Of a stretch of DNA of 64,000 bases, positions 45,161-55,100 are shown one piece after another. The stretch covers positions 1-64,000 of the forward strand of contig CAYMWA010000001.1 in NCBI GenBank assembly GCA_964393795.1, given 5' to 3'. Within the stretch, counting starts at the first letter, position 1. Every line of letters begins with the position of its first letter. The DNA comes from Chryseosolibacter sp964393795. GTDB taxonomy: Bacteria > Bacteroidota > Bacteroidia > Cytophagales > Cyclobacteriaceae. The notes under the pieces were generated by a model. The model ran no database searches. It was not told the origin of the DNA and saw nothing but the letters and a program-made list of their open reading frames with translations. The position numbers and the translations under genes are program-made.

Positions 45161-46314
45161 GAGGCGTCGAGTTTGATGAGCAAAATATCTTTCCCACCGT
45201 TTCCAATGGTAGGCGTGCTTGTCATTGACCCCGCCACCACAAAGCCGTCGTGAGTGCCGGTTACCGCCATGCCTTCATCGAAACTTCCGGACAAGGTCTT
45301 TGATTCGCTTCCCATGATGCGGTTGTTCATCATCAACTCCTCCCCATCGATGTAGCGTTCACTGCCGGGAACGAGGGTGAGGTCCGACCTGAGCCGTATG
45401 AAATACATATTGGCGTTCAACCCGTTCGTCTCTGCATAGGTGCCGACGACGGCATAGCCGACATTTGTCTTTTGAATGTCTGACACTGAATGATTCCGGG
45501 AGTCGCTTTCACCGAAGAGTGTGTGCGCCTGAAAGGTCGAGTTGGTATTCAGCGATGACACGCTGACAAATTCGCGTGACACGTTTTGCTCCTGAGTGTA
45601 GGTACGGCTTGCCCAGATAATGTCGGATGACGGCGTGACGTGGAGGGCCCTGCAGGTGAAGAGGTCATGGTCGAGCGATTGATACGCCTGGTACCAGAGC
45701 GAGTCGCTGATGTCGGCAGCATTGAATCCTGAGACGAACGCTGCCTCATTTTCGCCTGGCACCCGGTAACTGCCGAGCATGATGATGCTGCCGTCGGGGG
45801 CGATATCGAATGCGCTGCCGTGATAGTCCACTGTCAGTGTAACAGGCTGGTCGTTAATGTTTCTTTTCACCGTGCGCGAGGTGATGTGTTCCCGGAGAAT
45901 ATTGCCCTGGCTGTCCATAATGAGCAGCCTGGCGTAGGTGTTGACAAGCTCGCTTACTTCAACATCGAGCGCACCGGTGTTCATTTGAATACTGTCCCCA
46001 ACAAGGATGTAACCGTCGCTGCCGGGCTTAACTGCGTTGATGACACTGTTGGGAATGATCTTCTCCCAGACCCGGTGGCCTCGCGCGTCAGTTTTGATAA
46101 TGAGCGCATCGGATGTGCCGTTGTCTCTGCTGATCTGGCCGCTGACGATGAAGCCGCCATCACTGTCAAGCTCAGCGGTGATGCCGAGGTAGTTGGTGCC
46201 GCTGCTAAAATAGTGGACGAAAGTGTTGCGCTCCGTCATCTCGGCATCGTCGAACTTCGTGCAGGCCGCGCAAACAAATACAATAGCAACTGTTAACCAG
46301 GTTCTGTAGGGCAT
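45161..46314 (-). CDS. lipoprotein with beta-propeller-like repeats (5' part)
   Basis: About 384 residues before the gap. The signal peptide ends in the lipobox CAAC. The mature chain has blade-like units of the pattern DGGFIVSGQI...DALIIKTDARGHRVWEKI, SDGYILVGDS, HDGFVVAGSM...GGKDILLIKLDA. In Cytophagales such lipoproteins are often free-standing proteins of 400-500 residues, so the gene may end inside the gap, with the giant protein as a separate gene. It starts 3 bp after the barrel gene stop, so the two are coupled. Confidence 0.75.
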
Positions 46315-46317
46315 TGC

Positions 46318-47352
46318 TTAGCGGATGTTAAGTTTCCTGGGATTGTACCGGTTAAGCACATATCCCACCGAAAGTGAGAGGGTGTTGAGTTTGAAGATTC
46401 CGTCTACGTAATGGTAGTCGTAAACCAAAGTGGAGTTTTCATAGGTATCGGCTTTCGTCAGCATCGGCAGGAGGCCCATCTTGTAGCGCGCCTCGAGGAC
46501 GAGATAGCCTTTGCCGGTTTTTCGTTTGTAGCCTACGGACAAAAGGGCGCCCAGGTTGAAGTCCTTGCGCTGGGCGGAAATGCTGTAGGTATTTTCGGTA
46601 ATCGTCGAAACGTCGTCGCCCCGCTCGGAAAATATTCTGTCGGAGGCGGAGAGCAGGTAATCGGCTGAAAAGCCCCCGGACACATACATCGCCGTTATGC
46701 CTTTTTCGCGAAGCGTATACTGCATGGCAACGGGAACGGAGATCCACGATTGTGTTTCGACGGCTACGGTGTTCTTGACCGGGTCGGCGCCGGCATTGGA
46801 TCCATTGAAGGACAGAATTTGAAAGGCGATCTCGGGGTTGAGGGTGAAATTTTTCGCGCGCACACCCAACGGGATCTCGGCAGATATCCGGGCGCTGAAT
46901 CCGAAGTTGTAGTCGTAGGTGTTCTTGCCATCATCGACGAAGTCGGCGCTGACGATGGATGGCATCGACGCCGTTCCGCCCAGTTTGCCTCCGATGCGGT
47001 AGATCGGATACGTTCTGAATGTCTTGTACATCGCGACAAACTCCGCCGGGTCTACGGCATCGTTGACTTTGAATTCGGTATCGGTCCGCAACAAGGCAAG
47101 CATCATTTGCTCCGCTTTCTCGGGTTCTTCCAGATAGATGTGCGCGAGCGTGAGCAGCTTGTAGGCGCTGACCTTTTCTTCGTCATTGAAGCCATCTTTC
47201 AGGCAAGGTTCCAAAAGGTTGGGCAGTTCGTGCAACCTGCCCTGCTCGTAGATCGACTGTGCCAGCCGCAGCGTTTGTGCACACGTCGATTGTGCACGTG
47301 CGCCAAGTACGCCGATAACCATAACAGCACCTACCAGTATAATTCTCCTCAT
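46318..47352 (-). CDS. outer-membrane beta-barrel protein with TPR-like N-terminus
   Basis: A 344-residue exported protein. After the signal peptide (cleavage after ARA) a helical segment of about 90 residues has a tetratricopeptide-like pattern (KLLTLAHIYLEEPEKAEQMM). From about residue 120 alternating strands suggest an eight- to twelve-strand barrel of the PorT/OMP_b-brl_2 kind, ending LNTLSLSVGYVLNRYNPRKL. It is transcribed between the STAND protein and the lipoprotein, 118 bp downstream of the former. Confidence 0.8.
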   Translation of the reverse strand: MRRIILVGAVMVIGVLGARAQSTCAQTLRLAQSIYEQGRLHELPNLLEPCLKDGFNDEEKVSAYKLLTLAHIYLEEPEKAEQMMLALLRTDTEFKVNDAVDPAEFVAMYKTFRTYPIYRIGGKLGGTASMPSIVSADFVDDGKNTYDYNFGFSARISAEIPLGVRAKNFTLNPEIAFQILSFNGSNAGADPVKNTVAVETQSWISVPVAMQYTLREKGITAMYVSGGFSADYLLSASDRIFSERGDDVSTITENTYSISAQRKDFNLGALLSVGYKRKTGKGYLVLEARYKMGLLPMLTKADTYENSTLVYDYHYVDGIFKLNTLSLSVGYVLNRYNPRKLNIR

Positions 47353-47398
47353 ACTAAACGTTCAATGTTTTTACTTTTCCACAAATCCCGCCTGCGCC

Positions 47399-47466
47399 CT
47401 GCAACCTGCAACTCTGCAACCTGCACCTTGCAACCTGGAACTCTGCACCTTGCAACCTGCAACTTT
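47399..47466. repeat. tandem repeat, CTGCAACCTGCAACT family
   Basis: About nine alternating 7-bp and 8-bp or 6-bp subunits (CTGCAAC, CTGCAACT, CTGCACCT and so on), the same family as 41-79. It fills the space between the STAND gene stop and the barrel gene. Confidence 0.88.
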
Positions 47467-47470
47467 TCAA

Positions 47471-50400
47471 CTACCTGTGTCCTGATGGCAATTCCGGACA
47501 CGTCAATTCATAGGGCAAATCCGATCCTACATGGATGTCCCACTCTTCTTTTTTCATGTTGCGCGTCAGGTAACCGCACAACAATCCGGACATCGTTTCA
47601 ATTTTGGTTGGCCACGCATGGATGGTCTGATCCACCTGTCCGATTTTTGTTTCTTTGACGCTCTGAATACCTGCGATCAATTGTTCATCGTCAGGTGTGA
47701 ATGCGAGGTTCCACACCCAGTCGTGATCGGTCAACATGATGGGTTGTTTTCGCAGATCGTGGTAATTCCATAAACGTACCGAAGCGTCCATGCTTGCCGT
47801 TGCCATGAATGATCCCTGATAGTTGAAACGTATGTTGGTGATCGCCGCGGTGTGACCCGACAGCCGGCGGGTGATGCTTCCGTTTTCGATAATCAGCACC
47901 TGGCCTGAAATGGTACCGACGACAATCGTACGGGAGTCGGGTGCATAGCATACCGCCGTGAGTGGCGCATTGGCCACGTGTATTGTCGAGCGTGCAAAAT
48001 TATTTTCAACATCCCAGATCAGCAGATTTCCGTCGGTGCCGGCGCCGGCGAGTTTCTTGCCGTCGGGACTGAGTTCCATCGCAGTGATCTTGCCCGGTAC
48101 GGCAATCACTTCTTTCGATGTGTTCAGGTCGGAATAGCGGATACTTTGGCCAGAGTTGTCACGGGCAAAAAATCCTTTGCCGTCAGGCGTAAAGTGAATA
48201 TCACCAATGTCGGATTTGTAGCCCATTATCTTTTTCGGTGCGGCCGTGATGTTGGTCAGGTCGTATAGTTCGACATAATTTTCATTTCGGTTCATGGAGT
48301 ACAGCCCGCCGGCTGCCAGCAGCGTCTCATCAGGGCTGATGTCGATGGTAAAGACGAGGTAGTCATTGGTGCGGTCCTGGTCGTGCACCCGATCGGGAAC
48401 AATTTCGACAGCGTCCCACTGATTACCTGTAAACTTCCACTGGATGATTTTGCCGTCACTTCCACCCGAATAGATAAAGTTATGATTCTTCCGTGTCTCA
48501 AGTGCACGGGCGCCGCCCTTCACGTGCCCTTCCAGGCTTTTGGTGAGCGGATGGTCCTGGTTGCGCAGGGCGGAGAACAGGCCGTTGTACACGTCGTTGT
48601 CATATTCATATCCACCGTGTGCCTTATTGAAGTTGTAGGCCTGTTGTGCAAGGAGCGCCTGTTGCTCCGGATCACTGTTTAACTCTTTGGATTTGATGGC
48701 CATTGCTTTTGCGATGGAAATATAGCGCAACCGTTGTGATTGCTCCCGCGCCTGCACGGCCTTTTCTTCACTGATCCTGGCCTCCTGTTCGCGTTGTCGG
48801 GCGAGTTCCGCGCTCGTATTGGCGCGATCTTTCTGGAGAAGCGCTTCTTCTTCGGCGGCCTCAGCCTGCAGCCGTCGTTGTTCCGCGTCCATGCGCGCCT
48901 GTTCCGCTGCAGCGCGTTGTTCGGCCTCGGCCTTTTGGGCGGCGAGTGCTCTTTCAGTAGCTTGCTCAGCTTCGATACGTTTTTGTTCCGCCAGCTCGAA
49001 ATTGTCCTCCGCTTTCTGCCGCTCAAGCTCGGCGAGTTCCGTTTGTTTTTGGGCGATTTCCGTTTGTTTGTCCGCCTTCGCCTTCTGGATAAAAGCAAAC
49101 ACCAGGAAGACCAGCGACACAACGGTAGCGGTGGCGAGCACCAGCGCGGTAATGCGCGCGCGCTGCAGTTTGCGTTTTTGCTCAAGCTCTTTGCTGCGCT
49201 GCTCGGTTTCCCACTCTTTTTTGGAATACTCGAGGAAGATGATGGTACGCTCAAAGGCAGGGTTGTAACGCTGGCCCCATACGAGTGTGGGCTTGTGCTT
49301 GGCCTGCCAGTTTAGTGCCAGTTGCAGGTCCGGTGGACGCCACAGGCCGGCCTTCCCGACCTGGTACATCGCCGCCGCCTCCGCCAGGCGCGTGTACATC
49401 TGCACGGCCTCTGCTTCGTCGTCGACCCAGTTCTTCAACCGAACCCAAATACGCATAAGGCTTTCGTGCGAAAGATCGACGATCGACTTTCCCGTCAGCG
49501 GTGTGCCGTGGGCGGGTGTGAGCAGGGATCGCCCGGGCTCGCGGAATTTTTCTATAACCGCAGCGACCTCGTCTTCCGATACATCGGCGATGGCCGCGAT
49601 TTCATTGAGCCGTGTCGGGCGACGGATGCCGAAGTTTTCCCCGCGCTTCTCTGTGATCGCCTTAAACAACACCTCACAGATGCGCTTTTGCTCTTCGGTC
49701 AGTTCTTCAAATGCTTCATTGGCATGCTGTGACAGCGCCTCCGACATGGTACCAATCGCCTCGTAGTGTTTGAGGTCGACCGGTTCTTCCGCGAAGTCTT
49801 TGTACTGCGTCCAGTAGGACCATGTACGCATCAGCGCGTGCTGGAGGATGGGAAGTTGATCGGGGTTGTCGCCGAGATCGTTGAGCAATTGCTGTGTCAG
49901 GCGCGGGGCGATGTTGGCCCCGCCCACTGCGACCGGCCCTTCAATAGCCTTGCGCTTTTGGTCGCGGGTCAGTTGGGGAATGAGATAGTGGCTGTCGTTA
50001 ATCTTGCGCGTGAGTTCGGGAAACTGTGCACAGTCGCCGATAAAATCAGAGCGCATGGTGATGGCCACGTAAATAGGGGCGTCCGGATAGTTGGCCGCTT
50101 CGATGAGGAGGTTGACAAATGCCAGGGTCTCATTGATCGAGTTGGGATCGTGGCTTTCCTTGAAGCGGAACAATTCTTCGAATTGATCGACGAGCACCAG
50201 ATAGTTGATGTCTTTCTTCTTGCGACTTTGTTCAATGGCCTCGACCAGGCCGAGTGAACTGCTTCGCAGTAGCGTGGAGAATATCGTCCGTTTGATTTTT
50301 CGCTCCTCGACATCGGCTGTCTCGTATTCTGTATTGTTTTTCAGTAGCGATTCGGCGAGGTTGTCGATGGGACCGGCCCCGGGGCGGGTGACGACCACTT

Positions 50401-50647
50401 CCCAGTTCGGACTCGCATCAGTCAGGAATCCCCCATAGAGGATGGGCAGTACACCACAATAAATGAACGATGACTTACCACTGCCAGACGGACCGATCAC
50501 GGCCACAAAGCGGCTGCGGGAAAGCTTGAGCAATACCTCGTCGCTTTGCCCTTCACGACCAAAGAAGAGGTGACTTTCTTCAATCTTGAAGGGTCGCAGT
50601 CCCGGGAAGGGATTTGCTGTAAGCGTTTTTTGATCGGTTGTGGTCAT
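47471..50647 (-). CDS. STAND NTPase (nSTAND1-like) with TM, coiled coil and WD40 propeller
   Basis: A 1058-residue signalling NTPase. NPFPGLRPFKIEESHLFFGR opens an nSTAND1-type domain; Walker A is GPSGSGKS (52-59) and Walker B LVLVDQFEELF (150-160). A winged-helix-like region follows to about 480. A single transmembrane helix (about 500-521) has a strongly basic N-side (KRKLQRARIT). Then come a 120-residue Ala/Glu/Gln coiled coil (522-640) and a WD40-type propeller (about 700-1045; GGSDGKIIQWKF, ATASMDASVRLWNY). It starts 3 bp after the triple TIR-like gene. STAND proteins act as ligand-triggered switches. Confidence 0.9.
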   Translation of the reverse strand: MTTTDQKTLTANPFPGLRPFKIEESHLFFGREGQSDEVLLKLSRSRFVAVIGPSGSGKSSFIYCGVLPILYGGFLTDASPNWEVVVTRPGAGPIDNLAESLLKNNTEYETADVEERKIKRTIFSTLLRSSSLGLVEAIEQSRKKKDINYLVLVDQFEELFRFKESHDPNSINETLAFVNLLIEAANYPDAPIYVAITMRSDFIGDCAQFPELTRKINDSHYLIPQLTRDQKRKAIEGPVAVGGANIAPRLTQQLLNDLGDNPDQLPILQHALMRTWSYWTQYKDFAEEPVDLKHYEAIGTMSEALSQHANEAFEELTEEQKRICEVLFKAITEKRGENFGIRRPTRLNEIAAIADVSEDEVAAVIEKFREPGRSLLTPAHGTPLTGKSIVDLSHESLMRIWVRLKNWVDDEAEAVQMYTRLAEAAAMYQVGKAGLWRPPDLQLALNWQAKHKPTLVWGQRYNPAFERTIIFLEYSKKEWETEQRSKELEQKRKLQRARITALVLATATVVSLVFLVFAFIQKAKADKQTEIAQKQTELAELERQKAEDNFELAEQKRIEAEQATERALAAQKAEAEQRAAAEQARMDAEQRRLQAEAAEEEALLQKDRANTSAELARQREQEARISEEKAVQAREQSQRLRYISIAKAMAIKSKELNSDPEQQALLAQQAYNFNKAHGGYEYDNDVYNGLFSALRNQDHPLTKSLEGHVKGGARALETRKNHNFIYSGGSDGKIIQWKFTGNQWDAVEIVPDRVHDQDRTNDYLVFTIDISPDETLLAAGGLYSMNRNENYVELYDLTNITAAPKKIMGYKSDIGDIHFTPDGKGFFARDNSGQSIRYSDLNTSKEVIAVPGKITAMELSPDGKKLAGAGTDGNLLIWDVENNFARSTIHVANAPLTAVCYAPDSRTIVVGTISGQVLIIENGSITRRLSGHTAAITNIRFNYQGSFMATASMDASVRLWNYHDLRKQPIMLTDHDWVWNLAFTPDDEQLIAGIQSVKETKIGQVDQTIHAWPTKIETMSGLLCGYLTRNMKKEEWDIHVGSDLPYELTCPELPSGHR

Positions 50648-50650
50648 CGG

Positions 50651-52096
50651 TTAAGAATTAAACTCCTGCAAGAACGACTGCAAGGAAGCACTGGTCAGTG
50701 ATGGGTCACTCTCTATTACCCTCAGATTCTGGCTTCTGAAACTCTCCGCGTTCATGATCGAACCCGGTGCAGTAAGTATGGCTTTGCCCATGATCGGTTT
50801 CTTGCGTCCGAATCCTGGAGCCTTGAGTAGGTCGAGCGCCTTCATCCGCACCCACTGGTCGTTTACTTTTCCTTTGTAAATAATAGCCGCGTCAAAGGTC
50901 TTCAGATTTTCAATGTGTTTCTTGCGCAGCTCAAGGAGTTCACCTTCGAAGTCGGGTACCAATACCCGAAAGCCCGAGTTTTCGAGCACTTCCCTGATAG
51001 GCTTCACATCGTGCACATCAATGCGGTCGTGCATCAGGTATACTGACCTGCCTTCCGGATATTCCGTCGTCTTGCGTTCCTCTGCCTCCTCGAGTTCTTC
51101 GCGCATGATGTTCTTGAAATCTTCCAGCGGCGTTTGAAGGATCTCGGCGCTTTCCTGTGCTTCGACGTCGCGTTTGATGTTTTCGATAAAGCTTTTCTGC
51201 CGTTCCGAGGCATTGGCGAGGTTTGGTGAAATCCAGATGAGACGGGTAAAGTCTTCGCCGGCTTCACGGGCCTTAATACTTTTTTCAGCCGCGAGTTTAT
51301 TTTGCAAGTCCACTACCGAGCGGTCGCCGCCGGCGGGGATTTCGCCATACGCGCTGCCGATCAGATGGATCGAGAGGTTACTCGCTTCAAGGTCTCTTCG
51401 GATGATTTTTTCAAGCTCCTGAGCATTTCCCGGAAGTGTCTGGTTCGGGCGTACCTGATAGCCATGCCGTTGCAACTCCCGTTTGATGATGTTGCGCTGA
51501 ACCGAAAGGTCATGCCCCGTTTCTGCCAGATAGATCGTTTTGCGCTTGTGAATGTTTTTCACTGACGCCCCCGAGCCGTCGGACTTCAAAGCGACAAGGC
51601 TGTCGTAAATGTCGTAGGCCAGATCGACCATCTTCATCCAATACTGGCGCTCGGCTTCGGAACTGAAGTAGTCGGTGTATTCCCTGATCTCGCCTGAATC
51701 GGGATCCAACTTGTACATATCGTATCCAATCAGTTCGGCGAGCCGCGCGGGTTGCGCACTGGCAGGAATGGGCGACTTAAACACTTTAAATATCCGGTTC
51801 CGGCTTACAGCGGAGTCTTCAATCTTCTTTTGAAAGGTCTCGACATAGTCGATACATTGGGGCGACTGCATGAAGTCTTGCGAGAGTACGGCAACCAGCA
51901 CGCCTACACGGTCGAGGTCGGGCGCAACCATCTTGTTATAGTCTGCCTTCATCATGATTTTTGCCTCTTCCCCCAGTACCTGGTTGAGCATGAGGCCGAG
52001 AAATTTTCGAAACTGCGAGACCCAACCGGTCTCTTGTTTATTTGACTGGTCATCAACTTCTGCAAACACAATCAGTACATCAATGTCAAATCCCAT
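50651..52096 (-). CDS. triple TIR-like / DUF4062-like domain protein
   Basis: A 481-residue cytoplasmic protein with three related alpha/beta domains. Domain 1 (4-165) is TIR-like: DVLIVFAEVDDQ, then LVAVLSQDFMQSPQC. Domain 2 (184-345) starts RKTIYLAETGHDLSVQR and has LSIHLIGSAYGEIP, like DUF4062/TIR-like domains. Domain 3 (349-480) starts RSVYLMHDRIDVHD. The TIR NADase glutamate expected 3 residues after the Cys in SPQC is Tyr here; Glu86 is 5 residues after it. It lies between the carrier-like protein (10 bp) and the STAND NTPase (3 bp), so co-expression is nearly certain. Confidence 0.78.
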   Translation of the reverse strand: MGFDIDVLIVFAEVDDQSNKQETGWVSQFRKFLGLMLNQVLGEEAKIMMKADYNKMVAPDLDRVGVLVAVLSQDFMQSPQCIDYVETFQKKIEDSAVSRNRIFKVFKSPIPASAQPARLAELIGYDMYKLDPDSGEIREYTDYFSSEAERQYWMKMVDLAYDIYDSLVALKSDGSGASVKNIHKRKTIYLAETGHDLSVQRNIIKRELQRHGYQVRPNQTLPGNAQELEKIIRRDLEASNLSIHLIGSAYGEIPAGGDRSVVDLQNKLAAEKSIKAREAGEDFTRLIWISPNLANASERQKSFIENIKRDVEAQESAEILQTPLEDFKNIMREELEEAEERKTTEYPEGRSVYLMHDRIDVHDVKPIREVLENSGFRVLVPDFEGELLELRKKHIENLKTFDAAIIYKGKVNDQWVRMKALDLLKAPGFGRKKPIMGKAILTAPGSIMNAESFRSQNLRVIESDPSLTSASLQSFLQEFNS

Positions 52097-52106
52097 ATCG
52101 GTTTTT

Positions 52107-55100
52107 TCAGTTAGGTAAACTAAGTGCTTCTTCTTTTTGTCCTGTAATATTTTCGATCAGCCCGTGCACGAGTTCGTGATGGTTCGCCATCACAAAATAG
52201 AAATCGAGCATGCTGATTTTAAAGACGATACTGCGTTCAGTAGCCATTACGTGGCTGGGTTGTAAAGCAGTCCCCGACTGGAAGAACTCGCCATATACAT
52301 CTCCTTTTTTCAACACCTCCTGGATGTGGGCGTCTTCCATGAGGCGTACTTCGCCGTGGGCGACGATCAGGATGAACCGGTCATGCTCCTGGGCGGGGAG
52401 TTTGATTTTTTCCCCCATCGGTAATTCGACTGGCGTGATCTTATCAGCCAGGTCGCAAATTAACGAGCCGTGGATGTCCTGGAAGAGGGGCAGTTGCTTG
52501 ATGAACATGACCATCTCAATGCTGAGGAAAAACCCGTCGTCCAGGCCGTCGAGCAACTGGTTGTTTTCAATGGAGGAGTCGAGAAATTTTTTATCCTTCT
52601 GTGGCAAGCGTTCCCGTATGTCTCTGAAAGCGTGTCTGTCTTTTTGATAGACGACCCATGCAGCGGTTTCCTGCAGAAGGCGGTCGCTGTTGAATACCTG
52701 GGCGATCAGGCCGCGGCTGACGCGGAAGTCGGACATGAACGCACTGGCATGAATGGCACACGCCTTTGTCCAGCGATTGTTGAGGTTGAAATCGCGGTTC
52801 AGCAAATAGTTGATTACCTGTATGGGCGTATAGCGCTCACGTGGATAGTGTACTTGTAGCTGGCGCAGCTTGTTCTCGGTAGAGATATCGTCGAGGAGCG
52901 GCAGCAGCTTCGGTTTTAACTCGGCATCGACAAACAGGTCGAGCAGTTCAAGGGCAAACGCGATGTTGTCGGGATCGTCTGAGTCGATGTTTTCCCTCAC
53001 CAGCTCAACGGACTGCGGATCATAAAGAATCGACAGCAGCATCGTCATCTGGTCATGGTTCTGCGATATTTCTTCTTGCAAGGCCTCGCGCAGGAAGCGG
53101 AAGGCCGGCTCATCAGGTAATTCATCCAACGCGGCCAGGTTCCACATGGTTTTGCTGATCTCCATGTCGAGCAAGTCGATCACGTTCCGCACTTCCCGAC
53201 CGTGGGCCCTGTAGTTGATAAAGCGCAGCGAATAGAGAATTTGCTTCACGATGCGCTTATCGGGATAATCCGCCTTGCGCCACAACAGCTGCAGGGCCTG
53301 GTCTCCGCCGATGCGACCGATGATTTGAACAATGCGCAGCATCACCAGATCCGATTGCCCTGACTTGTGAAAGGCTGCTTCGAGTGTGGTCAACACCCGA
53401 TCGCCTGCTGCTTTCAGTGCGGCCGCGGCGTGGTGACCGTAGAGCGGCGAACTGAGCATTTCGATCAGCACGGGCCAGGTTTCGATGCGGCGTGTTTTGC
53501 GCGCCGTGAAGAGCGCCTCGAACCGGACACTTGGGTCAGCATCGCGCAGCAGTTCGAGCAGAATGAAAATCGTTTTCGGACCAATCAGCCTGCGGAGCAG
53601 CTTTGCCGCGAGTTGACGGTCGTGTCTCTTGGGCGACTTGCTAAGCTTCATCAGTTTTTCAGGCGATATAGACAGCAGATCGCTGTCTTCTGTATCTGAT
53701 GCGGCTTGTTGCGCCAGTGTGCGCACTTCACGTCTTTCCGAATCCTTTTGAATGCCGAGTGCCGCCGCTTTTTCGACGGCGAACGTCCGGATGCGCGCAT
53801 TGTCGCTGTCGGCGAGCCGAATCACCGCGTTTTCAAAAAGTGCGGGCTCTAGTCTTTCCATCAAGCGCAGCCCGTAAATCACTTTTTCTTCCGTCGTGCT
53901 GTTGATCTGTTTTTCAAGGACGTCGTCCAACGTGTACTCCTTCCTGGACCGGGACGCATCCTCCGTTTCTTTGCTCTTGCTCAGCGTCGTCTGCAGTGTG
54001 TGCCGATAGCTCTTGTGCATGTTGTTGACGGAGTAATACCACAGCGCGATGAGGGGCAGGGTGAAGACGGTGATGGATATCAGGTTGAAGAATTCTACCC
54101 GGGTGATAATAATAATGAAAGCACCGGCAATGATACTGGCGACGGCGGTGACGATACCTTCGATCTTCGTTTGGACGTCTATGCGAATTTTGCTTTCAAG
54201 GGGTAGCAGGTAGAGCTTCAATGTTGGATTGTCGAGCGCCTCTTTCAACGATCGGATTAGCAGCTTGCTGACGGCGATCATCATAAAAAAGATCACAAAA
54301 TAGTTGTCGGCCGGGGAGTAGCCGAAGATCATCCCGAGCAGGAGCGCGGCTACGGTGAAAAGCCCGACCAACACCGGACTGACCAGCAGCGACACGCGCA
54401 TTCCATATATGGACTGGATGCGGTCAGTTGCGATGACTTGAAACAGGAAGCAAAACACGACGATGGTGCCCTCGAAGTAGCTAATGAAGTTCGCGAGAGA
54501 GGCGGTGTCCATCTGGAGCGTCGTCACGTTGAAGAACGAGTAGTCGACAAACGTTGCGGCCATCATCGAAAAGATGATGAACAACGACATGAACACGATG
54601 TACCGGTTTTGGGTAAATTCCCTGATAGTCAGCTTCTTGTAAATCGTCTTTTCGTGTGCAAAGGAAGTGGCCTTACTCAAATGTCGGGCATTCAGGTAGA
54701 GAAAGAGCAGGATGAAAAGCGCAATACTTCCCAGCGCGAGACCATAAAGCGACTGCGGCCGGTTATTAAAAAGGTTCAGTAGTTGAGGGATGGAGAAAAA
54801 GGCGACAAAGGTAGCCATGAGCGCGCCAATGTCGACCAGGCCGACGAGCCTTTTGGCATCGCGGAGGTTGAACAAACGACCGAATGATCCCCAGAAAATC
54901 AGGTAGGTGATAAATGAAAAGGGCAGAATTTGCGTGAACCCGAAAGCATACATCTGCGTCGGATCATCGAAAAAAACTTCCCCGAATTCGATGAATGCAG
55001 TGATCACCGCTACGGTCAGGAGGCTGATCGTACCCAAAAGGGCGAAAGGGATGCGGTTTTGCAGGAAATTATAGACAACGGTGGCAAGCAGACCGAAAAG

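Noticed and set aside
46318..47352. PorP/SprF-type partner of the giant secreted protein
   Set aside because: The barrel has a TPR-like N-terminus and PorT/OMP_b-brl-like strands; I see no PorP/SprF signature.
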